Shown: positions 23,857-35,800 of the stretch, piece after piece | Layout of the letters: the number at the start of each line of letters is the position of its first letter | How positions within the stretch are numbered: position 1 is the first letter of the stretch | Origin: Corylus avellana | Taxonomy: Eukaryota > Streptophyta > Magnoliopsida > Fagales > Betulaceae | Direction of reading: 5' to 3' | DNA: 64,000 nucleotides | Assembly: GCF_901000735.1 (NCBI RefSeq) | Contig: NC_081541.1 | Location: forward strand, 27,058,258-27,122,257 | Translations under genes and position numbers: made by a program | The notes under the pieces: generated by a model | Database searches by the model: none | Told to the model about the DNA's origin: nothing | What the model saw: only the letters and a program-made list of their open reading frames with translations

Positions 23857-24587
23857 TCCTTATTATTCCAAGGTTTTCCTTTGGGCTTATGGTCAAATTT
23901 CTTGTAGTGTTGTGGAGGCCTACTAGATCTCTCTTCTACTAAATTATCTTTGGAAATAATTTCCTTAGCTTTGTTAACCTTTTCCAAAGACCTATTCCTT
24001 TCTTCTATTTTAATATGCTCTATGGTTTGTTGAAGACTCATGAAAGTCTTATTTTGTTTGAAATGGAGTTTATACTCCTTCCAAGAGTCGGGTAATTTTT
24101 TAACAAGACACTGGGTCATAAAACTTTCAGGTAGACCATCACCCTCTTTGGCTAATTCAGCAACTATGTTATGAAACTCATGAATTTGAGAAGTAATACT
24201 ATTTTCATCAGTCATTTGAAAATGTAAGAAATTGCTTGCAGCAAATTTCTTAGTACCCTCATCCTCAATCACATATCTACCAACTAATTCATCCCATAAA
24301 TCTCTAGTAATAGTAAAATTACAATAAATATCAAACAATTCATTAGATAAATAATTCAATATAGTATTCACACATGATGTATTAGCCATCTCCCAATCTC
24401 TTAATTCTTTGGATTGTTCTTCAGATTCCTCATCCGGTCTAGGCTCAGTTAGAGCACTAGAAATTTTTGAAAAATCTAAAACTGCAAGAACCTTTTGTTG
24501 CCAATGTTTAAAATTATTTCCATCAAAATGTTCAATTTTTGTAGCATCTGGAAGAACTTTAGCAGCAGCAAGAATTTGTGCATCCAT
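23829..24587 (-). pseudogene. Copia gag, truncated by a MITE
   Basis: Starts MDAQILAAAKVLPDATK and carries the Copia gag (UBN2-type) core: FDGNNFKHWQQKVLAVLDF, LSNELFDIYCNF and SWKEYKLHFKQNK. The last eight or so residues come from the MITE at 23728-23856, so the zinc-knuckle part is separated from gag. Confidence 0.85.
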
Positions 24588-24603
24588 ATTCAACCTTTAA
24601 GAT

Positions 24604-25439
24604 TGTTGTCAAATTAAATGGATGGTGCAAAAATTCTTATTGATATTAAATAATATTAATCCGAACAATTAACAATAAGATAAATAGAATACAATAAGAT
24701 AAATAGAATACAATAAATAAATAAAAAAAAAAGAGCAAGGAAAAATCTCACAAAGGTATAGAATCACGCAAGAGTGTTGTCCTTAAAGGTTGATTTCGTG
24801 CCTCCAAGAGTGTATAACTCGGTGCGATTGGATCTCTTGACACACAACCTCCCAAGATTAGATTATAGCGTCTACCTTCATTAAGGACGCATTTCCAAGT
24901 AACGAAGATCAAATGAACAACCCTTTGATCAAGGAAGGTGAGAGACAAATCCACACCAAAAAAGAAAATGAAGACCAAAATATAGCTCAATGGCTTATGA
25001 AAAGAAAAGTTGTTGGAAAGATAAAAAATGGGTTTAGATGCTGTACGATCATTTTCTTTTGGAGCCAAAGAAGTGAGTATTAGATGTGGTAGATGGGCTC
25101 AATTTATAAAAAAATTGAGCTCATTGCTTTTACTAAAGACCATTAATAGCCAACGGTTAAAAAGCAATAAAAGATGAATTTTTTTTCTCTTAAAGCCTAT
25201 GAAACTGTTAAAATCAAAACTCATGAAGGTGACTTAATGACAAACGGCTAGAAAATGTGAGATGAAATATTTTTCATAAAACTCATGAATAAATAATGAA
25301 GATAACCTAATGATAAACAGTCAAACCATAGATTCAGTTTTTTCCTCATAAAATTCATAAAGAAGACTTGATGTCAAACGGTCAAGAGGAAAAAAAAAAA
25401 CAATGAGAAATAATGACCAATGTTTGTAACATTACAACA
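24604..25439 (-). repeat. Copia 5' LTR
   Basis: 836 bp; on the minus strand it begins TGTTGTAATGTTACAAAC and ends TTGACAACA. Only 16 nt separate it from the gag ATG at 24587. Confidence 0.92.
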
Positions 25440-25444
25440 CAAAC

Positions 25445-26570
25445 TACTAGCAAAATAAACTAATCATGATCTCTAGGGTCCAAAAAAAAAAAAAAAAAAA
25501 CCTTTCAGCGTGATACCTCGTTCTTGCCTGTGAAATTCGGGAACTGGTTGTGCCTTACCACAATGCGACCAAAATTTGTTAAAACCTATTTATCAAAAAA
25601 AAAAAAAAAAAAATTGTTAAAACCTGATCACATATCACATACTTTTGGCATCCCATTCTCATCCATGGACCATAGTCATGTAACTCAACTCCACTCTTAG
25701 CTACCAATTGAATATTATAAGATCATTACAATTTACAATTTATTATAAAACATGTAAGCTGAAAATTCCAATTGAGGGCTAAGCTTAGACAATGGAAATT
25801 CTTTAAGCTCACATCCTCACACAAGTCCATTTTTTTTTCTTTTATTTTTAAGATCACATTCTTTACTGGATGTAGTAATGATTTGCATTCTCCAAGTTGA
25901 CTATCTTTTAAGTTGCTACCAAAATTCACAAAAATCTAAAGGAAATAAAGGCACCGACTCACCTACAACAATTTTTTTTTTAAAAAAAAATTAAATAAAA
26001 ACAACACGGACTCACCAAACAACAAAATAATTTTTTTTTTTTAAAAAAAAGACAAAACAAATAAACTTTCTAAGATTATGGAAGACTCATGTGATCATTC
26101 AGACACTCACCAAACAACGAAGTGTCGTGTCACTCACCATTCACCAACAATTAGCAAAGACAAACTTGAAACTTCGTATTAAAATAAAAAAATTGCATTG
26201 ACCTGGTGCTGGCGAGGCAGACTTTTGAGTCTTTTGCTTATGCCTTTAAGCCTTTTCAAATATTTGAGAGAGAAAATGAGAGTTTTGCATAGGCTAGGCT
26301 CACAGTCACGCCGCTCACCAGTCACCACACACCAACACACGGCTTTGGCCTTTGGGCTTCACGCCTTCACTGTTTCAGTTCACCAAAAAATCATATTCAG
26401 ATTTCAGAGTAGAGATAAAGAGTTGCAGTCTTGCAGATATACACTGGCAGAAAAAATAAACAAGCATCTTCAATCTTCCAACTTCCAAGCTTTAATTTTT
26501 CGTCAAATGGATGATGAATCTAAGATTGTAAAAGAGATCCACGACTCAGTCATAGACTCATAGTGCACGC
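25445..26570. other. Gene-free part of the hAT element
   Basis: Presumed 5' non-coding region of the hAT transposon. It contains two A/T hairpin-like runs (25969-26052) and a LINE tail-only insertion. No supported ORF. Confidence 0.45.
25588..25613 (+). mobile_element. LINE tail-only insertion (26 nt)
   Basis: ATTTATC plus an A-run between perfect 12-bp direct repeats TTGTTAAAACCT at 25576-25587 and 25614-25625. Confidence 0.8.
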
Positions 26571-27439
26571 TTCCATTCTAGAGACAGTAGAGTAGTTTTG
26601 AAAGTGAAGAGAGATGAGAGAAGCTGAATCACACGGAAATGTTGATTTTGTTTTTAAGAGACAAGATGTGATTTTTATCCTGATGCCAGGCTGCCAACAA
26701 AGGTTAGTTTGATGCTTGACTCTTGATGTAATGCTACACAAAAGCTCAAAAATCCAAATCAAATTGTAGTTCTGCTAGTTAGAAATGAACTAGGGAAAGA
26801 CTGTCTAGTCATTTAGGGGCAAATAGAATGATCTAATTTTAGTTGAGGTGAAATTAAAAAAAAAAAAAAAATTAAAGAGGATAAAAATATTATTTTGTTG
26901 GGACAAATTTTTTAATTTAAGAGACAAATTTATAAAATATATATATATATAAAAGAAGAATTTCAAAAAATATGGGGGGACATTGCAACACGTCCGTCCG
27001 CCCCTGCCCACAACTCTTTGTTGCCCTACTTGCTGTCACTATACCCTTATTCTCAGTCTCTTCCTCGGCGGCTTCTTTTTTCCTTGTTGCCACTACTATA
27101 GTAAACAACATTATCACTGATTCTCGACCCCTTGTTTAATGTTGTTTAGCAAGTGTCATTATTCAAATATCACTAAATGAATAGTGTCTTCTTTTTCGTT
27201 TTTTTTTTTTTGGTCTAAAACGATACTATTGACGTGTCACTAAAAATGATGTGCTTTTTTGTAGTGTCATTGCTAACACATCTACTAACTACAAGAGCCA
27301 AGCAAAGTTTTTATTCATTGCCAAGTCAGAAATATTTTATATGAATGAAATTCCTTATAAAAGAATTTCAACTACGGACAAGCACTTGATTACAAACACA
27401 TTTCACCCAACCCAAGCTATTAGGAAATTCCTGTAGCAT

Positions 27440-28610
27440 ACAAATCTGCAGAAAACAAAAACACCTACCACAATTAGCAAGCACAAAACCACTAAACCTC
27501 TTTCAACAACACAATACTTTTCAAAAACTATCTCTTTTAGAAAGAGACTCTCCTCATTCTCTCTAAAAAAGAGTAAGGCATTTCCCTCTCCTTTGTGAGG
27601 CTTTTCTTCCACCTCCAGTGGTTTTTCAAGGGAGGAGGGATGGATCTTTTCTCCTCCCTCCTCCTTTTCCCTCTTGTTTTCGTTCCCATTTGGTTTTGTT
27701 GTTTCCCCCATTGTTGACGTCTTTGTTTCCTCCAAACAACAACCTCACCGCCACACTGATCTTCGGCCCCTTCCCATTCCACGTTGCCAACAATCTCCCG
27801 AGTTTGTAGAGGTTTGGAGATCTGGTTTTTCCAAGGCCATATTTGTAAGCTTCTGTTAGCCCTACTCGCAGACCTTCCCACCCCCCCCTCCCCCCAGCCC
27901 CGGCCGCCAGGGTGCTCCCTGAGCCTCCCGCATCACTGTCACTATCGCCGTTGTCGGTCGACTCCTGCCTTTGTGTGTTGTGTGGCCCTCATGCGCTGGC
28001 GCGTGGATCTCACTCGCCGACGAGTGTCCTCCACACGCCGATGAATGGAGTCCTCATCCCAGCATCTAGCCTCTCGGTCTCGCAGCTCCAACGCCCTCCT
28101 CAGTCGTTGCTGCTGTTTTTTTGGTGTTTTGTTGTTTTTCTATTTTATTTATGGTGTTTTTCTACAACCTTTTTGATGTTTTGCTGCTCTCTTTGTTTTT
28201 TGTAGGTTACCGTCTCCTTGCTCAGTTGTGGTTGTTTCATTTAGCGGAGACTTTTGTAGCCGGCATTTGTTTCTCGCCAATTGTTCTTGTTCTGTTTTTG
28301 ACAATACTCCACCTGCAACAAATGCTTGAGTGTGATTGTCGCACGTATCGCTTTGGGCTCCTAACCAAATCCTTTTGCACCTATATACCGCTTTGTGTGG
28401 CCCTTAAAGAGGCCTGAAACCTTTTTGGAATTATTGCCTACTGGTACTATTTGTGTTTGTGTTTTCCTCTATATTGCCTTTTCTATTTGAGTCTTGTTGT
28501 TGGGAAATCCGCCTCACTTTATTCGTTTGTTCCTTTGTAACCCTTGTCCCATTATTGAATATATAAAAATAAAAATAAAAAAAAAAGAAAAGAAAAGAAA
28601 AGAAAAGAGT
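27440..28610 (+). repeat. Putative non-LTR or processed-type repeat with A-rich tail
   Basis: A pyrimidine-rich block with GGAGGAGGGA and CTCACTCGCCGACGAGTG, then a T-rich section and a TTTGTAACCC...TATATAAAAATAAAA tail. The same succession (GGAGGAGGGAG, CTCACTCGCAGGCGCGTG, A-tail after TTGTAATCTTTTG) occurs at 46020-47010. No RT domain or convincing target-site duplication. A LINE 5' region or non-autonomous relative is a guess. Confidence 0.35.
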
Positions 28611-28718
28611 ACTTTCCACCAACAAGTACATAGCCAAGCAAACACAACACAAAGAAACACTCTAGCCTGCAGCAAAGATCTTTCTGGGAAGACTTGAACT
28701 GTTGCATAATTATAAATT

Positions 28719-29226
28719 GGGAAAAATATACTTTGTCCTTCAAAGTTTCACCTCATTTTTAATTTGGCCTTCAATTTTTTAAAATTGACAATATACCCTA
28801 ATAAAGTATTAAAAATTCAAAATGTGACTCATCTATTAAAAATTTATGTTTTATCCTACAAAAATGATTGAAAAGACCTAATTGCCCCTATATTTTTGAA
28901 AAAAAACAAAAAAAAAAAAAAACCAAAATTTGGGGGTGGCGAGTGGGGTAGCCGAACTACCAATTTTTTATTTTTTTTTATTTTCATTTTGGTTTATTTA
29001 ATTGGGGGCATTTTTAAAATTTTCTAAAAAACATGAGACAATTTTGGGAAGTTTAAATAAAAAAACGAACGTGAGCCATTTTCCCTCAAATTTGATGGAA
29101 ATAATTAATAGAGTGGCTACATTGTGAATTTTTAATACTTTGTTAGGGTATATTATTAATTTTTAAATATTTAAGGCCAAATTAAAAATGTGATAAAACT
29201 TTGAAGAAATCAAATATATTTTTCCC
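28719..29226. mobile_element. Mutator-type MITE, 508 bp
   Basis: The ends GGGAAAAATATACTTTG and CAAATATATTTTTCCC are inverted repeats, with arms extending roughly 130 nt. A perfect 9-bp target-site duplication TTATAAATT is at 28710-28718 and 29227-29235. Same superfamily and end type as 12097 and 22423. Non-coding. Confidence 0.88.
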
Positions 29227-29584
29227 TTATAAATTAACACCTGACGAAAAAGGGCACAAGCAGGAAGCTAAAAGCAAAAGAAAAAAAGAAAAAAAGAAAA
29301 AAAAAAAAGGGCCTCATTTTTAGAATGGACTGCTATGAAATATGAATTTCATTATTTTCAAATTGATGGAGTACTTATAGTTTTTCTACTTCAGGTGGGA
29401 AAATTTGAAATCAATAAACAAATAAATAAATTTGCTCCAATAAAAACAGGGTTTTATAGTCTATTTTTTCAGCCGGTTAGGAGCCCGGCTATGAACAAAG
29501 TGAGATAAACAAATATATTCGAGGGCTATTAAACTTGGTCACATTAGCATAGTTGAATAAATGTGAGATAAACTGATAAAGATA

Positions 29585-29895
29585 CGGTAATGCTAGAAAC
29601 TAAATTTTTTTCTCACAACTACCTTATAATATTGACAGGATTTAGTAGTCCTGTCATGTTAGCATAGTGAGATAAATGTGTGGTGTATAACATTACTCTT
29701 TTCTAATTGTAGTGGTATTTGTAAATCATAATTCAAGGGAAAAAAAGGGTAAAGAAAAAGAATTAAAAAAAGTTAAGAGAAATGTTATATACCACACATT
29801 TACGTTACTTTTATCGTACTATGTTGACATGTTAGGTTTAGTAGCTATTTATGTTGTATAAATGTGATATAAATGTATTGTGTATAGCACTAATA
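29585..29895. repeat. Two small AATGCTA-type MITE relics
   Basis: 29588-29698 (GGTAATGCTAGAAACTA ... GTATAACATTAC) and 29776-29892 (GAAATGTTATATACCAC ... GTGTATAGCACTAAT) have inverted ends related to the 10283 element. Confidence 0.4.
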
Positions 29896-30339
29896 TTTAA
29901 ATTCTACCAAAAAAAAAAAAAAGGAGAAAAAAAGCCCAAGTAAGAAAATTTCGATTCCTTGATGGATTTGGAAACCGGCTTAGGCCCTGTTTGTTTCGGC
30001 GTAGAATGTTTTACATTGAAAATATTTTAATTTTTGCGTTTGGCTCGTAAGAAAAATAAACAAATATGTTTTATATTTTCATATAAAATGAGGAGCTGCG
30101 ATAAAGAGAGAGATAATGAATATGAGGTGCAGAACAAGAGTGTGTGTGAATAGAAGTCTTTACGGGGTGAAATTGAGATCAAGTGTAATTGCTTATCCAT
30201 ATAAGCAATTGTGAGAGTATATTATAGAGTCCACATGCTCAGACATATATTCGGGCTTCATAAGGAGTCCTCTCACAATATACTAAAAGTGTGAGGAATT
30301 AAAGCAGCAAAAAATAATTTACCTAAATTATTTTTTGGT

Positions 30340-31025
30340 CTCATGAAAATTGTTGAGGAAAGTTCATATACCCTCCTCAAATTACCACCTAATTAACAAT
30401 GTCTCCCTCCAAACTACCAAAAATTGTCTATGTTCTCCCAATGACAAAAGTACTCTTAATAAAGTAAAAAAAAAAAAATATACTAAAACTTCTAGAAAAA
30501 ACCTAAAACTAACAAAAAAAAAATAAAAATAATAAATTCCAAGGGATGGCCAAAATTAAAATTTAAAAAAAAATCCATTTTATAAAAAAAAAAATAAAAA
30601 AAAAATTTGATTTTTTTTTTTAATAAAAATTGAAAATTTTCTTTTTTTAAAAAAATCGTTTTATAAAACAAAATTAAAAAAAAATCGTTTTTTAATAAAA
30701 ATGTCAGTTGAAAAAATCATTTAAAAAAATTAAAAATTTTCGTTTAATTTTTTTTTAACAACCTTTTTTTTTTAATCTTTTTTTTTTTTAAAATTAAAAT
30801 TTTCATTTAAAAAAAATTAAGAACTATTTTTTTTTTTCAAATTTATAGGAGTACTTTTGTCTTATTGAGAAATCTATAAGGGCATTTATATCTTTTTCCT
30901 ATTTCCTAGCAATGTGAGGTACAGTAACAATATTTTGGTAGTTTGGAGAAACATTGTCACAATTAAAATTTTAGGGGGACAAAGTCAATTGGGTGTTAGT
31001 TTGAGGGGTACGAAATTTATCCAAA
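30340..31025. mobile_element. Long inverted-repeat element, AT-rich centre
   Basis: Left ACCCTCCTCAAATTACCACC and right GGTGTTAGTTTGAGGGGTAC are inverted relatives, as are TCTCCCTCCAAACTACCAAA and TTTTGGTAGTTTGGAGAAAC. The centre (30470-30860) is almost pure A/T with many T and A runs. It resembles the Mutator-type MITEs but the target-site duplication is unclear. Confidence 0.45.
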
Positions 31026-31700
31026 ATTTGCTTAATATAAAACAAATTGTCTTAAACATGTTTTTTTTGCATCTTCAGCAGCATTATGTGTTTTACCTAG
31101 TGAAAAAGTACAATTCTTTACTTTAACTATTATTTTTTCACTACACACTCCAACAGATTATCTATTTCGTTTTCTACTTGCTTTAAAATATTATTTTTCA
31201 TTATTTTTTTATTATATTATTGCCAACACTTAATTAAAGAGAAAAACAAACACATATATAGAAATCATCCATAAAAACAAAAAAAAACACATATGAGGGA
31301 CATTCATCTCACATGCATGTACTAATTCTTAAAACTAATAACATAAATAAATTTTTTCATCCAACTGCAATTGATTTGTTTCTATCCGTATGTTTCTATG
31401 CAATAATTTTTCTTTTTTTTGCATTAATTTTTTTATCCAATTGCAATTGATTTGTTTCCATCCGTGTGTTTTCATGAAATAAATGTTTTATGCATTCAAT
31501 TTTTTTATCGGACTGTGTGAAGAAATTTTGTGAGCAAGAGAGATAAATTTTGTGTTTGAAAGAGAGACGTAATAGATGTGAAAAAGTGTTCAGAAGAAAT
31601 AAAAGATGTTTGGTGAAAAGATGTGAAATAAAGAAACAATAAACAAAAGAAAAATAAACAATATTTTATTCATCTAGTATGCTACCGTGAATAGTTACAT
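31026..31700. other. AT-rich intergenic DNA
   Basis: No gene seen. ATCCAATTGCAATTGATTTG-type sequence occurs twice (31360-31384, 31434-31458), a small diverged direct repeat. Confidence 0.4.
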
Positions 31701-31779
31701 TTACAAGCTACTCTTTTGGAACTAAAAAAAAAGTAATAATAACTAAATAGAGCTAATATTAATCTTTTAGCTAAGTGAA

Positions 31780-31809
31780 TGACGTGGCAGTGGCACTGAA
31801 TGACGTGGC
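31780..31809 (+). promoter_or_regulatory. Twin TGACGTGGC sites upstream of HISN1
   Basis: TGACGTGGC at 31780-31788 and again at 31801-31809, each within GAATGACGTGGC, 21 bp apart and about 200 bp before the start codon. ACGT-core elements of this type are bound by plant bZIP factors. Two helical turns of spacing would place both on one face of the DNA. Confidence 0.55.
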
Positions 31810-32005
31810 TTCTTTTAAGGGATCAGATTAAACACAGTTGGAACTGTTCACTGGACAAAGACTACACTCAACAGGATCTGAGCAACACAGCAGAGCATAT
31901 ACCTAACGCCCTTTGATTTGTTTCCAAATTGAAAAGCGGCGGCGTTTTTCTGGCTTCTCTCTTTCTCTCGCACACACCGACAGATACTCCGGGAAGTGAG
32001 CAACC

Positions 32006-32813
32006 ATGTCCCTTTCGATGCTCTCAGCTCCAATGCCCTCTCTTCCCGTCTTCTCTTCTTCGTACATTTCAGTGAAGCGCACCGTTTGGTGCCGCGTCTC
32101 GCAGTCCCAGGTGGCGGTGGTGAATGGGCCGGTGGACGACGCCAGGGTGTTGGAGAGGAACGAGATCCGCATCGGGCTCCCCAGCAAAGGGCGAATGGCC
32201 GCCGACACGCTCGATCTTCTCAAGGTATTAATTCTTCTTTGCCTAATCATCTGTTTGGTTCCCGAGAAATGCCGGAAGATGAGTTCTAACCTTTTTTTTT
32301 TTTGTGATGAATATTTTAGGATTGTCAGTTGTCTGTCAAGCAGGTGAATCCTCGGCAATATGTTGCAGAAATTCCTCAGGTGCGGCATTCTCCTAATTGT
32401 GTATAAATTGAATTGTCATCTAGCTGGTAGAGTAAAAAACGTATAGAAAGGATCTTAAATCAATTAGTGCATGTTTTGCTATTGTGATTTGCCAAAGGAA
32501 AATTATGTTCATGCGTGATTACATTGTGGAAACAATCTAGTGAACTTTGGATGGTTAGTCCTAATCACTAGAGGTTTTCTATGGATTATTTGTAATGGGT
32601 CTGATAGGATCCATATTCAGCTTAGTAGTTGGGCTGTTAGCCCATTTGTAAGAAGCTGTGCTAGTTTATTCTGTTACAAGTTGTTGTGTATAAAAATGGC
32701 CCAAGAATAATGTATGAAATCATCCAAATAATGGATTTGGCTTAGGTGCTGTAAAAAAACTACGGCACATATGCAACACATATGCTCAACAGTCTAGATT
32801 TAATTCCAAGTTT

Positions 32814-32853
<40 letters not shown>

Positions 32854-35800
32854 AAATCAAATCTAGACTGTTGAAAAAACTACAATACATGTGCTGTAGG
32901 TTTTTAGCACATAAGCTAAATTCCCAAAAATTAGACAAATTTCCTTCTTCTTGGAGAGTGACTTCTCGAAAGAGTCAATGCTATTTTCTACTACATACAT
33001 CCATTCATTCCACTTCCATTTAATTCATCTTCCATCCAATCCATTACAATTCCCATTCGAGATATGCCATAATAATTACAATTTACATCCAGTCTAAACA
33101 CAATTCAAGAAGAGGAATGAATGAATGTAATTTCTTGAATTTTGTTTAGACTGGATGTAAATTGTAATTTTTATGGTGTATCTTGGATGGGAATTGTAAT
33201 GGATTGGATGGAATATGAATTAAATGGAAGTGGAACGAATGAATGTATGTGGTAGAAGATAGGGGTGATTGTGTCGAGAAATCACTTTCCAAGAAGAAGA
33301 ATTAGAGAAGAAGGAAATTTGTTTATTTTTCCATTTCAGTTACGCTTTGAGCAACTGAAAATGGTCTTAGCACTCTTAACTAACTCTACAACCCACTTTA
33401 ACAACCCCACTATTAACTATTTTCAACTAATTGGCACGTCATTCTACAATTATAACAAAACATATTGCTACTCAGCTTTTCGAATAGACAAGTTCACCCC
33501 TACCATGTCAGTTACGCTTTGAGCATAAGAATTTATTTTTCCAACTCTAGCCTGCATCTAGACCACTCCTACCCATGGCAGCTGTGTTTTACGGTAGAGT
33601 TTTTGAAAGAGCATTTGGATTTTAGAAAATACAATGGGTAAATGATGGGATTGATTGTGTGTCAAAAGAAATGGATTTGGGAAATGAAGTATATGGCTTT
33701 GGAAAATGAAGTAGGGCAGATGCATTGTTAAATGGCTTTAGGAAGGAAAAGTTGAAGGACGCATGTTGTAGTGGGACTTTGGAAATGATGAATGAAAGAA
33801 TTGAGTGGCAGTTGTCCTTTCAAACTCCTTTTGTCACGCCTTTCAAGCCCAACTTTTACCGAACATGTCTTCCTTACTTTCGAATATCCTCTTGAGAATA
33901 CCACCATTTTTAAACCCATCAGCCACCTTTGTGTAAACCACAGGCACACGCTCCATCCCACGAGTGAATCTTTCCACAACAAACCCATCACAAGTGAATG
34001 TCTTTAGTCGTGCTTCAATGAAGTTAAGCTTGTGGTTGCACATGACCTGGGCAAGGGCATCCTTGGCCTAGAATTGGGCTGAGTCGTGGATGAGAACCCA
34101 TAGTTGGTCATAGGTAACTATCTTGACCTCACAGTGTGGCTCTTTCGGAGGCAAGCACTGTGAAAGAGGACAATACTCTATGGAGATAGGTGATCGTTGA
34201 GAAGTATGGGATCCAGAGAGGGGGTTGGTGTTCAGAAGAAACTAGAGGACCTTACGGGGTGGGCCTTTGGAGGAATATTAGGAATAGTTGGGGAACTTCT
34301 CCAAATTTGTTTCCTACAAGGTTGGAAATGGATCCCGCAGTCGTTTTTGGCATAGTGTTTAGAGGAAACTAGAAGGCCCTACGAGGTGGGCCCTTGGAGG
34401 AATATTAGGAACAGTTGGGGAACTTCTCCAACTTTGTCTCCTACAAGGTTGGAAATGGATCCCGTAGTCATTTTTGGCATATGTTTAGTGTGTAGAAATG
34501 GCTCTCAAGTTGTCATTCCCTGAACTTTATCCTATAGCTTGTGACAAAGATGCCTTAGTGTTGGATTACTTGGGCTACTCCGACAATTATATCCATTGGA
34601 ATTGGATTTTCATCAGGGTAGTTTAGGATTGGGAGTTGGAGTCCCTACACTTGTTTCTCAACCTATTGTACTCTTCAAAAACCTATCTGAGGGAGCTGGA
34701 CAAAATGTTGTGGACCCCAACATGCAATCAAGGTTTTGAAGTGAAGAGCTACTATAATTCTTTATTTCCTGGAGAGCCTTATTTATTCCCATGTAAAAGT
34801 ATTTGGAAGGTTAAGGCCCCACCCCACATTGCTTTTTTAACTTTGACAACAGCTTGGGGTAAGATCCTTATGATTGATTATCTGAGAAGATGGGGGTCTC
34901 ACTCTAATTAATTGGTGTTGCCTTTGCAAAAAGAACAAGGAGACTGTAAATCACCCCTAACATTGTGAGTTTATGTCCGATCTTTGTCACCTGGTTCTAA
35001 ATTTATTCGGAGTCTCATGGGTCATGTTTAGAAATATTCTAGAGCTGTTACATTATTGGAAGACTCAAGAAAGGGGACATTCCAACGAAGTCATCTAGAA
35101 AGTCATTCATGCACTATTAATGTGGAGCATTTGAAGAGAAAGAAACCGGTGTCTATTTGAGGACCGATTCTAATGCGCTTTGTTTAAAATCCTCCTTGAA
35201 TTCTCACTTAGATTGGGTTGTAGCTTTTGTTCCTAAATTTTCCTCCTCGAATCTTGTGGATCTTGTTCACTTTTTAGACTTCAGACACCATTAGGGATGT
35301 TTTCACTTGTATATTTTTCGTGTACAAGGGCTTTGCCTTTATTTTTAATAAATTATTGTTCATAATAAAAAAAGACACTTCGAAGTTTGGCACTACTTTG
35401 AGTGTGGAGGTTGAGGTGAAGGGAATTTTCTCGTCATTGGAGGTCTCCCCGCCTCGCCTCCTCGCCAGCAAGTCCGCGGTGCCGAAGGTGTAAGACACCA
35501 TGCTGTCCCTCGTGGTGGCGTTGGCCCACAAGATCCAATCCAAACCTATCAGACCCATCAACCAGTTTCAACGGAGCAACTCGAAGCTTCTCGACTTTCC
35601 TCAAAACCTTTATGAAAACCTCAGTCACAATATGAACCTTCCCTTCTCGAAGACCTGTCAAGTCCTTCCCAAGAATATGATTCATACTCAGCCACTTCCA
35701 TCTTTAGCCACAATACAAGGATCTAAGTCTTCTTTCCCTGGTTTGTGACTCTTATTCCTTCCCACAGTCCCCATTACATTTGCAAAATTAAAAGGTAAGA

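Larger units (their letters stand above)
18697..25439 (-). mobile_element. Ty1/Copia LTR retrotransposon, 6.7 kb, degraded
   Basis: Two LTRs (TGTTGT...ACAACA) with a perfect 5-bp duplication CAAAC at 18692-18696 and 25440-25444. Coding runs on the minus strand in the Copia order gag, protease, integrase, reverse transcriptase, RNase H. A purine stretch (GAGGGA on the minus strand) precedes the 3' LTR at 19546-19552. Two MITEs, an in-frame stop and frameshifts break pol, so the copy is not autonomous. The two LTRs differ by several substitutions and A/T-run indels, indicating an old insertion. 19546-20217 is non-coding. Confidence 0.93.
14010..27006 (-). mobile_element. hAT transposon (ZMYM1-like), dismembered by nested LTR elements
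   Basis: The left end CAGGGGCGAAACTAG and the right end (complement CAGGGGCGGACGGACG) are inverted repeats. The flanks CCCGCAAC (14002-14009) and CCCACAAC (27007-27014) form an 8-bp duplication with one mismatch. Between them lie a decayed hAT transposase (14360-18426, minus), a solo LTR (16175-17867) and a Copia element (18697-25439), each with its own perfect 5-bp target-site duplication. Removing these leaves about 4.5 kb, a normal autonomous hAT length. The part 25445-27006 would be the element's 5' non-coding region. The order of events is therefore hAT first, LTR elements later. Confidence 0.82.

Noticed and set aside
26198..26563. 121-codon ORF as a host gene
   Set aside because: No recognisable domain, low-complexity composition, and it lies inside the hAT element's non-coding end.
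27180..27260. Possible second CACTA element (right end TTTTTTGTAGTG)
   Set aside because: No matching left end with the same 3-bp duplication could be found; left unannotated.
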